A stretch of 19,072 nucleotides of DNA from Anaerolineales bacterium UBA7227 (GTDB taxonomy: Bacteria > Chloroflexota > Anaerolineae > Anaerolineales > Villigracilaceae), in NCBI GenBank assembly GCA_002473085.1, contig DKTP01000004.1, positions 14,944 through 34,015 of the forward strand, written 5' to 3'. Shown piece by piece: positions 14,839 to 19,072 of this stretch; the stretch's first letter is position 1; each line of letters starts with the position of its first letter. A program made the position numbers and the translations under genes. Under the pieces are notes generated by a model, which was given only the letters and a program-made list of their open reading frames with translations, had not been told where the DNA came from and searched no databases.

Positions 14839-15813
14839 ATGAGCAAGAATCAACTCCTCGAGTTCATCGAAGAACTCGACGACACACAGACAGACGATGT
14901 CGAACAACCCGTCGGCGCGCGGGTTTCCAAAAAGCGCCAGTCGGGGCGGCGCGAGAAGGAGGCGCGGCTCTTTATCCGCGCGCAGGAGTTCGCCCGCGAT
15001 TTCCAGTTTACTTACAAAGCGGCGCGCTTCGAGGAGGCCTGGCTGCTGGATTCGCTGAACGACCTGGCTGAACACGGCTGGATCAGCGACGTGCTCCGCA
15101 AAGCCAAAGTCGGCAAGGAAGCCTCGGTCTATCTATGCAGGCCGGGTCCTGCCGCGGCTAAGTCGAAATTCGTGGCCGCCAAGGTTTACCGTCCGCGCAC
15201 GCTCCGCAGTTTGAAGAACGACCAGCAGTATCGCGACGGCCGCGCCGACCTCGACGGCGACGGTCACGTCGTCTTTAAGGAGGCCGAAGTCCACGCCATC
15301 GCCAGGCGGAACACTTTTGGCGAGGAACTCCGTCACCAGTCGTGGATCGCGCACGAGTTCCGCGCCCTGGAGATTCTCTTCAAAGCGGGCGCCGACCTGC
15401 CGCGTCCCTACGCGCGGGCAGGGAACGTCATCGTGATGGACTTCGTGGGCGACGCGCTCGGGTCCGCGCCGACCCTCAACGAGGTCCGGTTGGAAGCGGG
15501 CGAAGCGCGGCCGCTCTTCGAGCGCGCGATGCGCAACGTCGAGATCCTGCTCTCGCATGGATTCGTCCACGGCGACTTGTCGGCGTACAACATCCTGTAC
15601 TGGGAGGGCGACATCCGCCTGATTGATTTCCCGCAGGCGGTCTCGCCGAAGGACAACCGCAACTCATTTCGCATCTTCTCGCGAGACGTGTCGCGGCTGT
15701 GCGGATATTTCGCCAAACAGGGCGTGGACTCGGATCCGTGCCAGATCGCGGCCGACCTGTGGGCGCGGCACGGATTCAAGTCGAAAGAGGAACCCCATCC
15801 GCTCCAGGCGTGA
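14839..15813 (+). CDS. RIO-family atypical serine kinase
   Basis: The 324-residue protein has a basic, charged N-terminus (1-60) and a RIO kinase domain (about 75-300). Visible motifs are the nucleotide loop GKEASVYL (92-99), the ATP-binding lysine K115 in AAKVYR, the catalytic HGDLSAYN (H244, D246, N251), and the metal-binding D263 in LIDFPQA. The insert between K115 and the E-helix matches RIO1-type kinases rather than ordinary protein kinases. In eukaryotes and archaea RIO proteins act in ribosome small-subunit maturation. Their bacterial role is unclear. I start at ATG 14839, with AAGG eight bases upstream. The longer frame from 14728 would have to be translated through the terminator hairpin and is rejected. 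It converges with the SEDS-PBP gene, 19 bases apart. Confidence 0.88.
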   Translation: MSKNQLLEFIEELDDTQTDDVEQPVGARVSKKRQSGRREKEARLFIRAQEFARDFQFTYKAARFEEAWLLDSLNDLAEHGWISDVLRKAKVGKEASVYLCRPGPAAAKSKFVAAKVYRPRTLRSLKNDQQYRDGRADLDGDGHVVFKEAEVHAIARRNTFGEELRHQSWIAHEFRALEILFKAGADLPRPYARAGNVIVMDFVGDALGSAPTLNEVRLEAGEARPLFERAMRNVEILLSHGFVHGDLSAYNILYWEGDIRLIDFPQAVSPKDNRNSFRIFSRDVSRLCGYFAKQGVDSDPCQIAADLWARHGFKSKEEPHPLQA

Positions 15814-15832
15814 TCCGTGTACGAGCGCGCAG

Positions 15833-18295
15833 CTACGGGTTCAGCGCTTTGTTCAGCAGCGTTTCGCCGATGGATTTTATAAGCGGGGCGTTGTTTTCTT
15901 CCAGCAGGATGACGAGGACGAGCCGCGTTCCCTGCCAGTCGGGAAGCGTCCCCGCGGCGAACCAGGTGAAGGACTTTTCCCCTTCGCTGGACTTCGCCGC
16001 GTACTCCCAGAACGGCTGATTCTGGACTCCCAGCGACTCGGCGGCTGTGTTGGCCTTCGCCTCGTCCATGACCCGGAGCGGTTCGCCGCTGGCCGGGAGA
16101 ATGACCCAGCCCTGGGTCGGCGTGTCCACCGCCAGGGCGATGCGCGGCGCGGGACGGACTCCGCCGTTGCTGAGCGGCGCGTAGGCCAGCGCCATTTGCA
16201 GGGGGCTGACGCGCAGATTGTTCAGCTGGCCGGGTTTTGCAGGCGCGCCGACCGGCATTTGCAGGTCGGGCGCGGCGTAGAAGCCGAGTTGCCTGAAGAA
16301 CGCGATTTTGCGCGCGTCCTCGGGGATGGACGCGCTTCCGAATTGCGCGGCCAGCAGGGGGTTCGGGAAGGAGGCAGGCGGATAACTTCCCTGCGCGGCG
16401 CGGTTGAGCAGGGGCGCGCGCGGGTCGGCTTGCAGGGCTGCGCCGCTCTCGTCGAGCAGGTTGGGATCGTAGGCGGGATGCGAGGCCATCGTCAGAATTT
16501 CGCCGCTTTGGGCGTTGAGCAGGATGATCGCCCCGGCGCGGTCGCCGAGGAGCGCGTCGGCGGCGCGTTGCAGGCGCAGGTCGAGACTGAGGCGCACGTC
16601 GAGGCCGGGCGGGGGGGAGCCGTAGAGCAGGTGATTCCACCAGATGAGGCTGGACGGGTTGCCGCGCAGGCCGCGCAGGTAGTTGTCGAGGCTGGCCTCC
16701 ATTCCGGCCTGCCCGTAGACGGGGTGCGTGTATCCAGTGAGCGGGGACGCGTCGATGTAAATGTAATCGCGGCTGTACTGGTTTTCGATCTGTCTGGTGA
16801 TGGCGATGGGCTGGTTTTCGCGGTCGAGGATGGAGCCGCGGCGCACGTAACGGTCGGCGATGGAGCGGCGGGCGTTGTCGGTGCGCGTCAGCAGGTCGGG
16901 GCCGCGGACGACGGCCCACCATCCGCTGGCGAGGGAGGCGGCGCCGAATCCCAGCAGGAAGAGGGCGGCGAGCAGGGTGTAGGGACGGTGGTCGGCGAGG
17001 GGCGCGGGTTCGTTTTCGCGGCTGTCGACGCGCAGGAGGAGGGCGAGCGCGAGGAAGGCCGTCAGCAGGGACGAGCCTCCGTAGGAGACGAACGGCAGGG
17101 TGACGCCCGTCAGCGGGAGCAGGCGCAGGTTGCCGCCGATGATGAGCAGGCTTTGTACGCCGATGTAGGCGGTCAGCCCGCCGGCGAGGAGGCGTTGGAA
17201 GCGGTCGGGGGCCAGGAGGGCGGCGCGCAGTCCGCGGACGACGAGGAGTCCGAATAACGCCAGCAGGCCGATGGAGCCGAGTAGGCCGGTCTCTTCGGCG
17301 ATGGCGGTGTAGATGAAGTCGGAGATGGAGACGGGGACGAGGCCCGGCGAGCCGAGGCCGGGGCCGCGGCCGAAGGTCCCGCCGTTGGCGATGGCCAGCA
17401 GCGACTGGACGACCTGGAAAGAGCGCCCGCTGGGATCGTTCCAGGGGGTGAGCCAGGCGTCGAGGCGCAGGCGGATGATGTCCACGAAATAGTAGCCGAT
17501 CAGCGCGGCGAGGCTCAATCCGACGGCGGTGACGAGGAGGACGCGCCGGTCGCCGGTGGCGAGAAAGAGAACGATGGTGTATAGCAGGAGGAAGATGGAG
17601 GCCGTGCCGAGGTCGCGCTGGACGAGGAGGATGAGCAGGGAGAGGCCGGTCAGCGCGGCGGTGGGGACGAGGAGCGGGATGGAGAGCGCGCGCCGCAGGG
17701 AGCGCGGCGCGGGGCCGCTCTGGAGCGTTTCAACGGGCAGGCGGTCGGCGAGATAGGCCGCGAGGTAGATGACGAGCAGAAGCTTGAGCGGCTCGGAGGG
17801 TTGCAGGTAGACGTCCGCGCCGCCGATCCACAGACGCGGCCCCGCGCCGGATGGGTTCGAGCCGAAAGCCAGCGTGAGCGCAGTGAGCAGGATTCCGCCG
17901 AGGAGGGTCAGGTATTTGTAGCGGCGGAGGCGCGTCAGGTCGGCGGGGAGATGGAGCGCGAGCAGAAACGCGACGGCGGATACGACCAGCCAGACGGTCT
18001 GGCGCGCGCCAAAGTATGGGTCGAGCCGCCAGATGGCGAGGAGTCCCCAGCCGCAGAGGAGGAAGGCGGAAGGCAGGATGAAAGGATCGAGGTCGGGGAG
18101 GCGGCGCGCGGTCACGCGCGAGGCGAGCAGGTAGAGCGCCAGCCAGACGGCGAAGCCGATCCAATGTCCCCAGCGCAGGTCGGCGCCCCAGGCGCGCTCG
18201 CGCACGGCCGGGGAGAGGGTCAGGATGACCGAGAAGAGGAAGAGGAATGCGGCCGCAAACGGGAACAGGCGGCGCGGCAGGTTGAGGTGGGTCAC
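15833..18295 (-). CDS. SEDS (RodA/FtsW) glycosyltransferase fused to a degenerate class B PBP
   Basis: The 820-residue protein joins two peptidoglycan synthesis units. Residues about 10-425 form a SEDS polymerase with about ten to twelve membrane segments. The conserved loop segment SISDFIYTAIAEETGLLG carries D326, which aligns with the catalytic Asp of RodA/FtsW, and PFVSYGGSS (401-409) is typical. Residues 438-463 are a further membrane segment. The class B PBP part follows: RRGSILDRENQPIA (485-498), a pedestal region, and then a transpeptidase-like domain from DVRLSLDLRLQRAA (566-579). The usual PPGSTFK reads PPASFPN (639-645), so S642 remains but the lysine is absent. The usual KTGT reads KSSE (768-771). 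About 60-80 residues seem missing between these sites. The GTG start has no clear ribosome binding site. It follows two FHA genes, as in the actinobacterial fha-rodA-pbpA operon. Confidence 0.9.
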   Translation of the reverse strand: MTHLNLPRRLFPFAAAFLFLFSVILTLSPAVRERAWGADLRWGHWIGFAVWLALYLLASRVTARRLPDLDPFILPSAFLLCGWGLLAIWRLDPYFGARQTVWLVVSAVAFLLALHLPADLTRLRRYKYLTLLGGILLTALTLAFGSNPSGAGPRLWIGGADVYLQPSEPLKLLLVIYLAAYLADRLPVETLQSGPAPRSLRRALSIPLLVPTAALTGLSLLILLVQRDLGTASIFLLLYTIVLFLATGDRRVLLVTAVGLSLAALIGYYFVDIIRLRLDAWLTPWNDPSGRSFQVVQSLLAIANGGTFGRGPGLGSPGLVPVSISDFIYTAIAEETGLLGSIGLLALFGLLVVRGLRAALLAPDRFQRLLAGGLTAYIGVQSLLIIGGNLRLLPLTGVTLPFVSYGGSSLLTAFLALALLLRVDSRENEPAPLADHRPYTLLAALFLLGFGAASLASGWWAVVRGPDLLTRTDNARRSIADRYVRRGSILDRENQPIAITRQIENQYSRDYIYIDASPLTGYTHPVYGQAGMEASLDNYLRGLRGNPSSLIWWNHLLYGSPPPGLDVRLSLDLRLQRAADALLGDRAGAIILLNAQSGEILTMASHPAYDPNLLDESGAALQADPRAPLLNRAAQGSYPPASFPNPLLAAQFGSASIPEDARKIAFFRQLGFYAAPDLQMPVGAPAKPGQLNNLRVSPLQMALAYAPLSNGGVRPAPRIALAVDTPTQGWVILPASGEPLRVMDEAKANTAAESLGVQNQPFWEYAAKSSEGEKSFTWFAAGTLPDWQGTRLVLVILLEENNAPLIKSIGETLLNKALNP

Positions 18296-18389
18296 GGTGG
18301 GATGCGTTTTCCGACTGGCGGTTTCGGTCTTTCTTTGACGGAGGGCGGGAGGCGCCGGGACGGCGAAGCGGCGCGCGGGTCTTTTGCCG

Positions 18390-18848
18390 TCAAAGCCGCG
18401 TGGTGGGCGAGGTCTCTGCGGGCGCGCCGATGCCGACGATGATGGCGGTGTGTCCGCATTCGATCTGGTCGCCGGTGGTGAGGACGGCGGGGATGGGCAG
18501 CGGCAGTTGGTTTAGGCGCGTGCCGTTGGTGGAGCCAAGGTCTTCCACCCACCATTGTCCATGATGGTAACTTAACCGGGCGTGGCGCGCCGATACGGCG
18601 TCGTCGTCCAGGGCAATTTCGCAGGCTGGATCGCGTCCGATCAGCAGTTCGGCCTGGCGTACGATGCGCCGCGAGACGTTTCCTCCGGCGCGTTGGATGG
18701 CGAGGTCGAGCATGGGGGCTTTTTGGACAGACAGGCCGAGACCTTGCGCGCGCAGGTCTTTCCAGAGCGTGAGCAGCATCCACCCTAAAAAGGCGTATAG
18801 GCAGGCCGCGAGGACAAGCCGCAGAACGAGGACGAGAATGCCGCTCAT
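18390..18848 (-). CDS. Membrane-anchored FHA-domain protein (FhaB-like)
   Basis: The 152-residue protein has one N-terminal membrane helix (about 4-28, ILVLVLRLVLAACLYAFLGW) and a cytosolic FHA domain (about 45-140). The phosphothreonine-binding signatures are clear: GRDPACEIALDDDAVSARHA, with the GR and SxxH elements, and EDLGSTNGTRLN. It binds phosphorylated threonines on partners such as cell-division or wall-synthesis proteins. Size and anchor match FhaB/FipA of Actinobacteria, which sits next to rodA-pbpA. Its ATG overlaps the stop of the preceding FHA gene as ATGA, so the two are translationally coupled. It ends 94 bases before the SEDS-PBP gene, and the gap contains an eight-base inverted repeat (18334-18341 with 18387-18394). 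Confidence 0.9.
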   Translation of the reverse strand: MSGILVLVLRLVLAACLYAFLGWMLLTLWKDLRAQGLGLSVQKAPMLDLAIQRAGGNVSRRIVRQAELLIGRDPACEIALDDDAVSARHARLSYHHGQWWVEDLGSTNGTRLNQLPLPIPAVLTTGDQIECGHTAIIVGIGAPAETSPTTRL

Positions 18849-19072
18849 GTTTTGGCGTTGCGACGGTCGAATGCGGGTTTTAAAATGGCCGTCGCATGAT
18901 CGTTCGGCGTCTGGGATTCGAGCGGGCCGGTGTCTTTTAAGTCTGGACGGGCGGGCGGGTTGTCCTGGCCGAAAACGAGGGTGACGCCCGCCAGCGAGAC
19001 GACGTCGCCCGGATAAAGGATGGACTGGCTGGCGCGCTGCCCGTTCACGAAAGTTCCCCCCGTCGAATTCAG
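18845..19072 (-). CDS. FHA-domain protein, C-terminal part (cut by window edge)
   Basis: The frame is open to the right edge and has no start within the window. The visible 75 residues begin LNSTGGNFVNGQ and continue into LYPGDVVSLAGVTLVFGQDN, the typical last third of an FHA domain (STGGxFVNG, PGDVI.L). A polar, probably disordered C-terminal tail of about 40 residues follows. A GTG at 19048 is only an internal codon. This is the first of two adjacent FHA genes, as with FhaA and FhaB. The full domain layout cannot be judged. Confidence 0.85.
   Translation of the reverse strand: MNSTGGTFVNGQRASQSILYPGDVVSLAGVTLVFGQDNPPARPDLKDTGPLESQTPNDHATAILKPAFDRRNAKT

Noticed and set aside
15833..16500. 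Frameshift as the cause of the missing transpeptidase motifs
   Set aside because: The frame stays open and alignable on both sides of the missing motifs: SPLQMALAYAPLSNGG and the final strands still match class B PBPs. Loss by substitution and deletion fits better than a frameshift.
15408..16922. Minus-strand open frame of 504 codons overlapping the fusion gene
   Set aside because: It shares the strand of the SEDS-PBP gene but in another frame. It is rich in Arg/Pro and lacks any domain, while the fusion frame carries the family motifs.
15623..17257. Long plus-strand open frame of 544 codons
   Set aside because: It is antisense to the SEDS-PBP gene and begins inside the RIO kinase gene. Its sequence is low-complexity (Gly, Arg, Glu, Gln) with no motif.
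18334..18394. Eight-base inverted repeat TTTGACGG/CCGTCAAA between FHA and SEDS-PBP genes as a terminator
   Set aside because: No T-tract follows in the direction of transcription and the loop is about 45 bases. Alternative pairings compete, and the genes are expected to be co-transcribed.

Overview
This is a GC-rich bacterial chromosomal window, densely packed on both strands. It holds 14 intact genes, one short leader reading frame and two genes cut by the window edges. No rRNA, tRNA, CRISPR array, transposase or phage gene was seen. The gene styles suggest an Anaerolineae-type member of the Chloroflexota. The pointers are a GC-rich genome, Actinobacteria-like FHA/RodA/PbpA cell-wall genes without outer-membrane genes, and an SDR subfamily I associate with this group. 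No phylogenetic marker is present, so this placement is an inference.

Region 1 (1-5250) holds housekeeping and small enzymes. An 8-oxoguanine deaminase-like amidohydrolase and the start of a small membrane protein run leftward from a strong promoter. Diverging from them is a leucyl aminopeptidase (M17) translationally coupled to a transglutaminase-like protein. A secreted Gly/Met-rich protein with a textbook terminator follows, then an AhpD-type CxxC protein. The 314-base gap between the last two carries a degenerate palindromic repeat.

Region 2 (5250-12400) is a surface-glycan operon driven by an extended -10 promoter. It encodes a GT-C membrane glycosyltransferase, a SAM methyltransferase, a GT2 polyprenyl-phosphate-type glycosyltransferase, an SDR nucleotide-sugar enzyme lacking the usual catalytic Tyr, and a DegT-type sugar aminotransferase. 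These genes overlap or nearly touch. A further polytopic membrane protein follows with its own promoter. Together they probably make and attach an amino-sugar-containing glycan at the membrane.

Region 3 (12400-14400) has a divergent pair: an M23 (LytM) peptidase with an SH3 domain but no signal peptide, and an alpha/beta-hydrolase lipoprotein. The lipoprotein gene may be transcribed as a leaderless mRNA.

Region 4 (14400-15813) is a RIO-type kinase gene behind a long, structured leader. The leader contains a near-consensus promoter, a 22-codon reading frame whose Shine-Dalgarno can be sequestered by its own coding sequence, and an intrinsic terminator before the kinase gene. This looks like an attenuation system.

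Region 5 (15833-19072, minus strand) is a cell-wall elongation cluster: an FHA protein (cut by the edge), a membrane-anchored FhaB-like FHA protein, and one 820-residue polypeptide joining a SEDS (RodA/FtsW) glycosyltransferase to a class B PBP-like domain. The SEDS half keeps its conserved Asp. The PBP half appears to lack the SxxK lysine and the KTG motif, so it is probably a pseudo-transpeptidase fused to an active polymerase. This is the most striking object in the window, followed by the RIO-kinase leader.
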